Below, piece by piece: positions 1 through 5,264 of a DNA stretch of 5,670 nt. Origin of the DNA: Saprospiraceae bacterium (GTDB lineage: Bacteria > Bacteroidota > Bacteroidia > Chitinophagales > Saprospiraceae). The stretch lies in assembly GCA_027031185.1 (NCBI GenBank), contig JALVEF010000031.1, positions 1 to 5,670 on the forward strand, in the 5' to 3' direction. The notes beneath the pieces are model-generated. The model had not been told where the DNA came from, searched no databases, and worked only from the letters and a program-made list of their open reading frames with translations. Both the position numbers and the translations under genes were made by a program. Position 1 is the first letter of the stretch, and every line of letters starts with the position of its first letter.

Positions 1-30
1 ACCTTCTTCGGCAAGGGTCTGTTGGCGCAT
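1..30 (-). CDS. N-terminus of probable IS5-family transposase (partial)
   Basis: Ten codons are visible, reading MRQQTLAEEG, before the gene leaves the window. The ATG (28-30) is preceded by GGAG with a 7-nt gap, a strong ribosome-binding site. IS5-group DDE transposases often begin with M(R/K)Q.TLA followed by a basic helix, so the start and its position just inside a candidate terminal repeat agree. With only ten residues no domain can be seen, and another short ORF start is possible. Confidence 0.45.
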   Translation of the reverse strand, partial: MRQQTLAEEG

Positions 31-102
31 CGGGTTGCTCCGGAGTAGTAGGTCAGCGAATAGCTATTTTATCAGCGAATTAGTGAATAAATCAGAGGTT
101 CC
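1..102 (-). mobile_element. Right-hand end of a probable IS5-family insertion sequence (partial)
   Basis: On the minus strand the sequence GGAACCTCTGATTTATTC ends at 102 and looks like the outer inverted repeat of an IS5-group element. It is directly preceded by TTAA (103-106), which fits the YTAR target that I know for the IS5 subgroup. Seventy-odd bases inside this end, an ORF with a good ribosome-binding site starts (see 1-30). The other end and the second target copy lie outside the window, so the family call is inference from one terminus and ten residues. The element interrupts what would be the cassette distal to the OLD-nuclease cassette. Confidence 0.5.
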
Positions 103-141
103 TTAACAGCGCACCGAAGACAGATGAAGTAACTATACTAA
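103..141. other. Remnant of a fifth cassette cut by the IS
   Basis: Between the R' box of the last attC (136-142) and the IS end there are fewer than 40 bases. They should be the first bases of the next cassette (minus strand start TTAGTATAG), interrupted at TTAA by the IS. No start codon with a ribosome-binding site is visible here; the rest of that cassette would lie beyond the IS, outside the window. Confidence 0.35.
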
Positions 142-224
142 CCCATGGTTTTTACTTTGGCTCTTTTACAGTGCCAATAATTTTGTTTTGCTTGTTGACC
201 AACGAAGGCTCATATGTGTTAGTT
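136..224 (-). repeat. attC site of the OLD-nuclease cassette (C4)
   Basis: On the minus strand R'' is AACTAAC (218-224), immediately after the OLD stop codon, and R' is GTTAGTA (136-142), 89 bp end to end. The R'' arm GCAACTAAC (218-226) is the exact reverse complement of GTTAGTTGC at the start of the same cassette (1923-1931), as required if both ends form one site in the excised circle. The inner L boxes (CATATG and CCATGG) pair only partly and the centre is AT-rich and weakly folded, so this is the less well formed of the 74-94 bp sites. Confidence 0.55.
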
Positions 225-1930
225 GCTATTTTGGTATGCCTTTTCTTCTTGGGTTAAGAAACCATTCCGACACACTATCAATAAATGACCACACATCACC
301 TGAACTTGGCTTTATAAAGTCAGGTGAACAAGGATCCTCTCCCATCTTTTCAAATATTTCTACAAGCCAATCTGGCCCATGACCAGATGCTTGCAAGTGC
401 TTTAACCAGCTCTCCAATTCACCATTTGGAACGATAAATAACCCATAGTCAGCCAGTTTAGAAAACAGATTTTGAAGAGCCTCTTGATCCTGTTCTTCAA
501 GAATATCAATCCCGCCATCCCGCTTCATATTTTTACCGGATTGATCAAACTTGGATTTTATGGCCTGTCGCAAGATCGCTAGTGGCTGTTTCTCTAATTC
601 TGGTATTGAACCACTATCAAGGAAACTCGACCATACGCTCCCACCATCCTTTAATACATCGATATCGACAATGCCCGCGACTGGAATGCCTAGCTCCCTG
701 AGCGGTTTAATAATGGTTTTCACAGTTTGCTTATTTTGAGCGTGAAGAAATAAGCAGTTGGGTATACCTCTACCCTCAGAATGCTTGAGCAATCTGTCAT
801 TAATTTCTTGATAGAAGGCTCTGTCTGCATCAGACTCTGTAACAACAACAAACTCATAGAATAAACCGCTAAGAACCCCTGTTGAACGCAAAAGCGGATT
901 TCGCATCAACTTTAATATATCTTGATTGGGTAAGATTCTAGCGGTGGGCACACTGTCTCTGTATGTCAGCCTGACTATATTTACTGGTGCACCGGATTGA
1001 ATACAACCCATTACGAAGTTGGAACTATGAGTTGAGACAAACAGACGTTTATCGGACTCAGACATAATTCCTGAAACTTCTTTTCCAAGTTTAAATGACA
1101 GCGATGGGTGTAGAAACGCTTCAGGCTCATCAATCAATAATATTGAAGGATCTCCAGCAATCATTTCTGTGATCATACCAGTAAATGCCTTGACACCATC
1201 GCTTGCCTGGGTAATGGGCATTGCTCTTGAGTGAAACTCTACAGCCTCAGCATGTATTCCTCTTTCTTCCATGTCGTTATTAGGTTCACGAGCAGACAGC
1301 CGCAAATTGAGCTGACCTAGGTTTGTTGGATCGATAACCAAATATTGCCCAAAAGCATCATAAATGATCCTTCTCGCCTCTTTTCTTTTGTCATCATCGC
1401 GAAATAATACCTGGAAGCTAGTTTGTGCGGGCTGCTGTAAATTACCAGCCGGTTGTTGATTTATTAGGTTTATCCTATTACTTCCATTTAATATTAGCGT
1501 GTTATAGGCGAGATACCATTGGCAGACATGAGATGATTGAGAATTAGGATTGAGTAAAGCTTGTTTAAACTGCTCGGCATGAACTTGAAGTCGAGCCCCT
1601 CTTTTTCCAACAAAAATATGGTCTGCTTGAATAGTTTCTCCAGGGTTAGGCCTTAATATTACACTTGAAATTTTATCTTGGACCGAATTATCCGGAATAG
1701 GGGATAATTCAATTGAATCAATAATTAAATTATTGGAATTTCTGGTTCCGCTACTGCAAAACTGTTGAATCTCTGTGAGTATTTTGCTTTTACCAGAATT
1801 ATTTGGGCCAACAAAAACCGTTATAGGAGTGGCTTCGATAGTAACCGCTTCGTGACCTTCTGCCCTCCCAAACTTTAATTTTATAGCTTTAATCATTTTG
1901 ATACTGCCTGATTATCTTTTTTGCAACTAA
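142..1930 (-). mobile_element. Integron cassette C4 (OLD-family nuclease)
   Basis: The cassette runs from G^TTAGTT (junction at 1930/1931) to the G of the R' box at 142. It contains one gene, the AAA/TOPRIM protein, with 34 bp of leader and an attC right after the stop. The nine-base match between its start and its R'' arm supports it as one mobile unit. No promoter is evident inside it. Confidence 0.65.
226..1896 (-). CDS. OLD-family ATP-dependent endonuclease (AAA ATPase plus TOPRIM)
   Basis: A 556-residue cytoplasmic protein with an ABC-type ATPase followed by a TOPRIM nuclease domain, the layout of OLD (overcoming lysogenization defect) nucleases. Visible motifs are: Walker A GPNNSGKS (30-37), a signature-like SDG (232-234) before the second ATPase half, Walker B ILLIDEPEAFLHP (252-264, D256/E257), and the H-switch STHSS (H290). 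The TOPRIM domain starts at about 348 with VVVTESDADRAF (catalytic E354, D358), then DID (411-413) and NGELESWL (491-498). All expected acidic residues are present, so it should be active. The length is normal for a stand-alone (class 1) OLD protein; no UvrD-like GajB helicase is encoded nearby, so it is not a complete Gabija pair. Known relatives act in phage defence, cleaving or nicking DNA under ATP control; that role here is inference. It starts at ATG 1894-1896 with a weak AGG upstream, 34 bp inside the cassette. Confidence 0.9.
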   Translation of the reverse strand: MIKAIKLKFGRAEGHEAVTIEATPITVFVGPNNSGKSKILTEIQQFCSSGTRNSNNLIIDSIELSPIPDNSVQDKISSVILRPNPGETIQADHIFVGKRGARLQVHAEQFKQALLNPNSQSSHVCQWYLAYNTLILNGSNRINLINQQPAGNLQQPAQTSFQVLFRDDDKRKEARRIIYDAFGQYLVIDPTNLGQLNLRLSAREPNNDMEERGIHAEAVEFHSRAMPITQASDGVKAFTGMITEMIAGDPSILLIDEPEAFLHPSLSFKLGKEVSGIMSESDKRLFVSTHSSNFVMGCIQSGAPVNIVRLTYRDSVPTARILPNQDILKLMRNPLLRSTGVLSGLFYEFVVVTESDADRAFYQEINDRLLKHSEGRGIPNCLFLHAQNKQTVKTIIKPLRELGIPVAGIVDIDVLKDGGSVWSSFLDSGSIPELEKQPLAILRQAIKSKFDQSGKNMKRDGGIDILEEQDQEALQNLFSKLADYGLFIVPNGELESWLKHLQASGHGPDWLVEIFEKMGEDPCSPDFIKPSSGDVWSFIDSVSEWFLNPRRKGIPK

Positions 1931-2043
1931 CGGCTCAGCTGAGCGGCTTCCGTCCAACCGGCCCTGGATGGGCCGGGTGGGCGGAAGCCCGTTCTGGCGT
2001 CTTGATAAGATGGCGCTTGGCAGTCGGTAGCCTTGCTTTTCAT
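1927..2043 (-). CDS. Possible 38-residue ORF inside the long attC
   Basis: ATG at 2041-2043 is preceded by AGGGAG with about ten bases of spacing. The reading frame (starts MKSKATDCQAPS, ends WTEAAQLSR) stops at TAG 1927-1929, exactly on the cassette junction. The product would be soluble, rich in Gly/Pro/Arg, with no recognisable domain. Its middle part is encoded by the hairpin at 1945-1989, which argues that the DNA or RNA structure may be what matters rather than the peptide. I do not recognise it; a chance ORF is quite possible. Confidence 0.25.
   Translation of the reverse strand: MKSKATDCQAPSYQDARTGFRPPGPSRAGWTEAAQLSR
1945..1989. repeat. 20-bp hairpin inside the long attC
   Basis: The arms 1945-1964 and 1970-1989 pair over 20 positions with only two G/T-type mismatches, around a 5-base TGGAT loop. 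The stem is GC-rich (ends GGCTTCCG and CGGAAGCC). There is no T-run on either side, so it is not a standard intrinsic terminator. It lies between the 409-residue gene and the OLD gene and would fold both in the mRNA and in the single-stranded bottom strand that integron integrases use. Confidence 0.75.
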
Positions 2044-2161
2044 ACGTATGCGACTCCCTTTTTCTGTTTCGATTCACTCAAGCGCCGTCGCAGGTAAAAC
2101 TCGTATTCTGCAGGCCACAGTCCCAAATTCGAAGCCCATTTCGCCGCTCAGCTGAGCGTAG

Positions 2162-3391
2162 TTAACTGATTAGCTTTCTAATCCGTTTCTCAGAATCATT
2201 GATAGAGTTTACAACATATTGCCTGAGTCGTTTATTACCTTTTATTCCGCGAGAACTATCCAAAAGCTTGCTCTTCTGATTTTTAGTAAGCGATGAATCA
2301 AGGCATTGCTGAAAGAGGAGCTCATCTTCAAATATAGTTTCAACAAATCGGAGATGATCATACAAAATCATCGCTTTTAGCGGGCATGAAGCGATGGTGT
2401 TCAACAAGCCTCTATCGAGCGTTGTTACACTAGGTATGTAGAACACCTTGCCTTTCTCCTCGGTAAGCAAGCTCTCGACAAACCTAAACATGAATAAATC
2501 CCAGGCCAGTGCACCAATACGGTCAATAGATTTCTTTCTTGGAGATTTTAAGTTTGGCTCATCAAAAATGGGAACAAAATACCCTAGACTAAGACCAACT
2601 ATAGCTTTCCAAGCGAAGTACAGCTCTTTGAGTGGAAATACCCCAAGGACTTCTAAACAGTAATCAACCAGCTCAGAAAGTAAACTTTCAATAGTAAAGC
2701 TATTTTTTTCCCAACATAAACAAAAGGTCTTTAGCATCACCGCATAGACGACATCTCGTCTATCGACCATCTCCCAAGCTTCTCTGCTAGATCGAAATTC
2801 CAGCCAGATGCGTTCTGACTCTTGAAAATATGACTCTAAGCGCTCTCTGCTTCGGCCTCTGTAATTTTCCTTACCTCTCACCAGCGCATCGAAATACTTT
2901 GCTGCAGCGACTTTAATTACCGGATGAGGGTTATTTTCCTTTGAAAACTCTCTCAGATTTTCAAGCATCGGAAAACTGTAATCAAAGCCACCAGCATAAT
3001 CCTTTGAAACAATATTCAATATATCTTCAACACTTTCTCTAGTGGTAAAACTCTCACCCAAAATAAATTTAGGAAGGTCCGATAGCAGGTTGGTATCAAA
3101 AAGGGCTCGTCGCTTATAAGCAATAATCGAAGTCCCTTTTTGCATTTCTTTATAGATAGCGTCAGAGTACGCAAGCAGCCTCTCCTTGCAAAATATCCCA
3201 GAGAGAACGTGCTTAGATTCCTCTTTGACCTGTAGCTGCGCCCCGTTAGTATTAGACGCATAAAGCATTCGAATGCCAATGAACGCGTCCGGGTCTGAGT
3301 CGATGATGTCCTTTAGGGAACACCTATCATCCGAAGCAAGGATTGCTAGTTTCACTCTTCTAATTCGATTTTTCTCCTGATCGACAGCCAT
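2162..3391 (-). CDS. Hypothetical protein, 409 aa, weak PIN-like hints
   Basis: I do not recognise this protein. It is soluble, mixed charged and mostly helical, without signal peptide or membrane segment. A stretch RRALFDTNLLSDL (about 94-106) resembles the first strand of PIN-type nucleases (D99, N101). Later acidic positions in conserved-looking hydrophobic context, AWDLFMF (D298) and PSVTTLDRGLL (D326), could complete an acidic site, but the spacing is much longer than in a compact PIN domain. The C-terminus (370-409) is basic. Translation starts at the first possible ATG (3389-3391): TAG lies in frame two codons upstream. AGGG is only one base from the ATG, a poor ribosome-binding site. 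The TAA stop lies within the R'' box of the cassette's attC, typical for cassette genes. Nuclease function is a guess. Confidence 0.75.
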   Translation of the reverse strand: MAVDQEKNRIRRVKLAILASDDRCSLKDIIDSDPDAFIGIRMLYASNTNGAQLQVKEESKHVLSGIFCKERLLAYSDAIYKEMQKGTSIIAYKRRALFDTNLLSDLPKFILGESFTTRESVEDILNIVSKDYAGGFDYSFPMLENLREFSKENNPHPVIKVAAAKYFDALVRGKENYRGRSRERLESYFQESERIWLEFRSSREAWEMVDRRDVVYAVMLKTFCLCWEKNSFTIESLLSELVDYCLEVLGVFPLKELYFAWKAIVGLSLGYFVPIFDEPNLKSPRKKSIDRIGALAWDLFMFRFVESLLTEEKGKVFYIPSVTTLDRGLLNTIASCPLKAMILYDHLRFVETIFEDELLFQQCLDSSLTKNQKSKLLDSSRGIKGNKRLRQYVVNSINDSEKRIRKLIS

Positions 3392-3417
3392 ACCCTATTC
3401 ATCTAATGCAATTGTGA

Positions 3418-3491
3418 CGCTAACGCATCAATAACCGGCGCGCGTTAGCGCGTCCGGCGCCGAAGGCGCGAAGTTTATTGATTTGTTAAGT
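3418..3491 (-). repeat. attC site of the HEPN-like cassette (C2)
   Basis: R'' is ACTTAAC (3485-3491, a full RYYYAAC match) and holds the TAA stop of the upstream gene; R' is GTTAGCG (3418-3424). Arms ATCAATAA and TTATTGAT form the L-box stem, and the centre is a GC-rich fold (GGCGCC, CGCGCG repeats). Length is 74 bp, typical of attC. Twelve bases at R'' (ATGAAACTTAAC) are the perfect complement of the same cassette's start. Confidence 0.85.
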
Positions 3492-4070
3492 TTCATCCTG
3501 CACCCGAACTGATGGCAATTTATCTATAATTCTGGGCTCTATTTCCATTCGCATCTCAAACACCTTTTCTTGAAGCTCTAAAGCCATGCCAGCAAGCTTC
3601 TCCATTACCTCGGGTAGTAGATGGACTACGTATGGACTAGCATTTGTAGGAATTAATATTTTTCGATGCCCGAGATCTAGAACTTGTGGTAAAACATTGT
3701 TCGCGTCAGCGTCAGAGTGCGCCATCATGGTATCTCTGTCACTAAGAACCTGATTGTGTATTTCCATTTTTTCTTCATCAAAGATAGAGATAATGTCATC
3801 AGGCAAGGCTTTCAAAGCGAGTTTTCCTCGGCTGACTTTGAATGGGCGCGAGTAGGCAACAATAACCGCTAAGTTTAATGCGTGTAATATATGGTGGTTT
3901 TCTGGGTATTTGTCGTAGTAGCCCCCCCTTAATGAGTTCAGATGCAACCTCATGCGCTTGTTTAAAATCGTTATATGACAATAGAAGTCGATTAAATAAT
4001 CTGAATTCTTCCTCGTCAACATCGATTTCAATATATTCAGTCATTAGACGCACAGTGATATGAAACTTAA
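3424..4070 (-). mobile_element. Integron cassette C2 (HEPN-like, frameshifted)
   Basis: A 647-bp unit from G^TTAAGT at 4070/4071 to the G at 3424. Its start GTTAAGTTTCAT and its R'' arm ATGAAACTTAAC are perfect complements over 12 bp, the best end match in the array. It holds a single gene with 26 bp of leader. Confidence 0.8.
3486..4044 (-). pseudogene. HEPN-like protein, 185 aa, broken by a +1 frameshift in G7
   Basis: Two overlapping frames make one protein. From ATG 4042-4044 it reads MTEYIEIDVDEEEF to ELIKGG (about 41 residues). After a tract of seven G (3922-3928) the frame must move by one base to continue YYDKYPENHH to the TAA at 3486. With six G the ORF is open for 185 residues. Residues 20-60 (SYNDFKQAHEVASELIKGG, then HHILHALNLAVIVAYSRPF) and RDTMMAHSD (R103-x5-H109) resemble the Rx4-6H RNase motif of HEPN proteins such as the AbiU2-like group; this is motif-level evidence only. 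HEPN proteins are typically RNases of abortive infection or toxin modules. The frameshift may be a real mutation, a phase-variable tract, a slippage site, or a sequencing error. The ribosome-binding site is weak. The in-frame ATG at 4078-4080 lies inside the preceding attC and is unlikely to be the start. Confidence 0.65.
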
Positions 4071-4158
4071 CGCCAGCCATAACCGGAGGCAAAAAGCTGC
4101 AGAGCGAGGTACGAGCGGCGCAGCTTTATTGCCGTCCGAGTTTATGGCCTTGTTAGCC
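4065..4158 (-). repeat. attC site of the two-gene cassette (C1)
   Basis: R'' is GGCTAAC (4152-4158), overlapping the TAG stop of the membrane-protein gene by one base; R' is GTTAAGT (4065-4071), a full GTTRRRY match. L boxes GGCCATAA and TTATGGCT pair over seven bases, and an inner stem AAAGCTGC/GCAGCTTT extends the cruciform. Length is 94 bp. R'' (TTAGGCTAAC) is complementary over ten bases to the start of the same cassette. Confidence 0.85.
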
Positions 4159-4631
4159 TAATTAGGTTTTATTTCCACTTCGATTATTTTACCTGAACTA
4201 TCTTTCTTGATTTTGATCACAGAAGTATTGTCTTTCCCGACAGCAATACTTGAATCTGTAATTACAGTAGAAGATGAAGTATTCAGTTCTGGTGGTTCTT
4301 GCGTTTGCTCGGAAAGGAACCAGGCACCTGATATAACCCCGAGAAGAAGAGAGAAAGAAGCAAAAATATTTAATCTTTTGACCTCTTTATCTTTTATAAG
4401 ATCCTCTTCGCCACGGTATAACTTGTTAATGAGTGAATTGATATTTGCAACACTCAATATCGCAGAAATAGCCAAGAAACTCAGTGCGGAGTAATAAGAC
4501 CATAATGCCCCTGGGGTGGACAAATTGGAGCGATAGGCCAAAATTCCCCCAAAGTATATAGTGGATATAGTAACTATTAGTTTTAGAGACTCGGTTAATG
4601 TATCCGTTGCCTTCAGTTTATTTGGATCCAT
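4158..4631 (-). CDS. Small inner-membrane protein with three predicted helices
   Basis: A 157-residue protein that I cannot assign to a named family. Hydrophobic segments are at about 15-33 (SLKLIVTISTIYFGGILAY), 42-64 (ALWSYYSALSFLAISAILS) and 86-105 (LNIFASFSLLLGVISGAWFL). Between helices 2 and 3 lies a charged loop (LYRGEEDLIKDKEVKR). After helix 3 comes a 50-residue polar tail rich in Ser/Thr and ending in alternating charged strands (KIKKDSSGKIIEVEIKPN). It starts at ATG 4629-4631, overlapping the upstream stop by one base, so translation is probably coupled to the Arg-rich partner. The TAG stop abuts the attC. Multi-helix small membrane proteins paired with a soluble partner are common as defence effectors, but nothing in this sequence proves that. 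Confidence 0.8.
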   Translation of the reverse strand: MDPNKLKATDTLTESLKLIVTISTIYFGGILAYRSNLSTPGALWSYYSALSFLAISAILSVANINSLINKLYRGEEDLIKDKEVKRLNIFASFSLLLGVISGAWFLSEQTQEPPELNTSSSTVITDSSIAVGKDNTSVIKIKKDSSGKIIEVEIKPN

Positions 4632-5026
4632 TACCGTCCTCGTTGCTGTGTTCTTTCACATGGGTACACATCACATCCCGCACCAGCTTCTTCTTTTAAT
4701 AGTCTTTGTCCGTTAATAGCACGTGATTCTGTGATTTCAAAGCCACGCCTAGCATAACTTAATATTTGCAAAGCATATTGCCTTGATAACTGCCTTAATC
4801 GTTCTTCATGCATTTGTTCACGCCGTCTGATTTGTCGCTGAATTTCAAATGACGGGCGAAAACGGAGTTCTCTCCTCAGTGCATCAATATCGCTATCAAC
4901 AGACCTTTGAACAGAGTTTAAATCGAAGGGTGCCTCCGCAACCTGAAGCAATCTTGGCGTTACACGTACTCCTCTACGAGTGAGAGTGCTTCTGAATTCT
5001 GATATGACAATATCTCTTACATCCAT
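4631..5026 (-). CDS. Arg-rich helical protein of unknown function
   Basis: A 131-residue soluble protein, unrecognised. It is strongly basic; the region 45-95 (IDALRRELRFRPSFEIQRQ, RRREQMHEERLRQL) is a likely long amphipathic helix or coiled coil, which suggests nucleic-acid or partner binding. The C-terminus (GAGCDVYPCERTQQRGR) has two cysteines. It starts at ATG 5024-5026, with GGAGGT (5031-5036) only four bases upstream, the best ribosome-binding site among the cassette genes. This signal lies within the cassette, 11 bp from its start, so it travels with it. The stop overlaps the next ATG (TAATG), giving translational coupling. Confidence 0.75.
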   Translation of the reverse strand: MDVRDIVISEFRSTLTRRGVRVTPRLLQVAEAPFDLNSVQRSVDSDIDALRRELRFRPSFEIQRQIRRREQMHEERLRQLSRQYALQILSYARRGFEITESRAINGQRLLKEEAGAGCDVYPCERTQQRGR

Positions 5027-5046
5027 TTATACCTCCGAACTTTTTA

Positions 5047-5053
5047 GGCTAAC
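5047..5053 (-). other. attI-like recombination core (GTTAGCC)
   Basis: GTTAGCC on the minus strand opens the first cassette, and no R'' box (plus-strand GTTRRRY) occurs within about 150 bp upstream, so this is not the end of another attC. One base further upstream is ATTTAAC, a full RYYYAAC match in inverted orientation (5055-5061), which could be a second integrase-binding box. It therefore looks like the attI side of an integron. The usual adjacent integrase gene is missing from the window, so attI is inference from position. Confidence 0.5.
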
Positions 5054-5068
5054 AGTTAAATAGACAGT

Positions 5069-5120
5069 GCACACAAAATAGCACGATAGGCAGCGCAGTC
5101 TATCGTGCTATTTTGTGTGC
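5069..5120. repeat. Perfect 21-bp inverted repeat
   Basis: The arms 5069-5089 and 5100-5120 are exact complements (GCACACAAAATAGC and on) around a 10-base GC-rich spacer. No T-run follows on either strand, so an intrinsic terminator is doubtful. It lies 16 bp upstream of the attI-like core and overlaps the stop codon (5108-5110) of the possible leader ORF. A regulator site, a folded attI element or an attenuator are options; the sequence does not decide. Confidence 0.9.
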
Positions 5121-5236
5121 GAACGCAGACTTATCCACAGCACACTATGGATAAGTGGCTTTCTTAGTCGATCTCTGGGATAAAAACTGCCGATCTTTCC
5201 TGACCGAATGGATTCTGGCGAGCTTGTTGTTGTCAT
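5108..5236 (-). CDS. Possible 42-residue leader ORF before the cassettes
   Basis: ATG at 5234-5236 follows a purine-rich stretch (GGGAAAGGGAAGGA) and lies about 20 bp downstream of the expected start point of the promoter at 5265-5294. The frame begins MTTTSSPESIRSGKIGSF and ends ISLRSHTK at TAG 5108-5110, inside the 21-bp hairpin. I do not recognise it. It could be a true leader peptide, comparable in position to the small ORF-11 of class 1 integron attI1, or the surviving 5' end of a chromosomal gene cut off by the array. It is too short to be the integrase and has no IntI motifs. Confidence 0.35.
   Translation of the reverse strand: MTTTSSPESIRSGKIGSFYPRDRLRKPLIHSVLWISLRSHTK
5129..5156. 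repeat. Inverted repeat with a consensus DnaA box
   Basis: The arms ACTTATCCA and TGGATAAGT (9 bp, 10-base spacer) are perfect complements. The plus-strand copy continues as TTATCCACA (5131-5139), an exact match to the DnaA-box consensus TTWTNCACA; the other copy, TTATCCATA, has one mismatch. Binding by DnaA is inference, and a single chance box is possible, but the symmetrical pair next to a recombination site is unusual. Confidence 0.6.
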
Positions 5237-5264
5237 TCCTTCCCTTTCCCTTTTGTTTATAGCG

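Larger units (their letters stand above)
1925..2167 (-). repeat. Oversized attC-like site of cassette C3 (243 bp)
   Basis: R'' is AGTTAAC (2161-2167) and contains the TAA stop of the 409-residue gene. R' is GTTAGTT (1925-1931) and starts the next cassette. The L arms share the 12-bp palindrome GCTCAGCTGAGC (1933-1944 and 2146-2157) and pair over about 15 bp (GCTCAGCTGAGCGGC and its complement). The outer arms pair with two mismatches. At 243 bp it exceeds known attC sites, which are usually about 57-141 bp. No alternative R' box (plus-strand RYYYAAC) lies at a normal distance from R''. The extra length holds a 20-bp hairpin and a possible small ORF. Confidence 0.5.
1931..3423 (-). mobile_element. 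Integron cassette C3 (409-residue unknown protein)
   Basis: It runs from the TT of GTTAGCG (junction 3423/3424) to the G of GTTAGTT at 1931. One main gene fills it, followed by the oversized attC. Unlike its three neighbours, its start (revcomp CGCTAAC) and its R'' arm (AGTTAAC) agree at only five of seven positions, so its 3' end may have been exchanged or rebuilt. Confidence 0.55.
4071..5052 (-). mobile_element. Integron cassette C1 with two coupled genes
   Basis: It is the array's first cassette, from G^TTAGCC at 5052/5053 to the G at 4071. Two genes share it and overlap as TAATG, so they move and are translated together. Most cassettes carry a single gene, so the pairing points to a joint function. 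The match of TTAGGCTAAC at both ends supports the unit. Confidence 0.8.

Noticed and set aside
226..1896. Complete Gabija or PARIS system
   Set aside because: Gabija needs a UvrD-like GajB partner, which is absent. PARIS splits the ATPase and TOPRIM parts into two proteins, whereas here they are one.
1945..1989. Intrinsic terminator between C3 and C4
   Set aside because: The stem is strong, but no T-tract follows on either strand.
1889..2077. 62-residue minus-strand ORF overlapping the OLD start
   Set aside because: It begins at GTG with no ribosome-binding site, crosses the cassette junction at 1930 and reads through the hairpin. The 38-residue frame with AGGGAG is the better candidate.
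3016..3279. 87-residue minus-strand ORF inside the 409-residue gene
   Set aside because: It is a shadow in another frame of a long gene, with no start signal or domain.
3929..4031. N-terminal 37 residues of the 181-residue frame (MKSMLTRKNSDY)
   Set aside because: These are out of frame relative to the true N-terminus read from 4044; the region is explained by the shift at the G7 tract.
4032..4080. Upstream in-frame ATG (MAGVK) for the HEPN-like gene
   Set aside because: It lies inside the attC of the preceding cassette, so it would change with each new neighbour; ATG 4042-4044 lies within the cassette itself.
188..4494. Plus-strand ORFs of 61-95 residues (188, 551, 2448, 3878, 4207)
   Set aside because: All lie antisense to confident minus-strand genes, lack ribosome-binding sites and have no recognisable motifs.
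5033..5060. dif/Xer-like site ending in AGTTAAAT
   Set aside because: Only the last seven bases resemble the XerD arm of dif; the XerC half and centre do not match.
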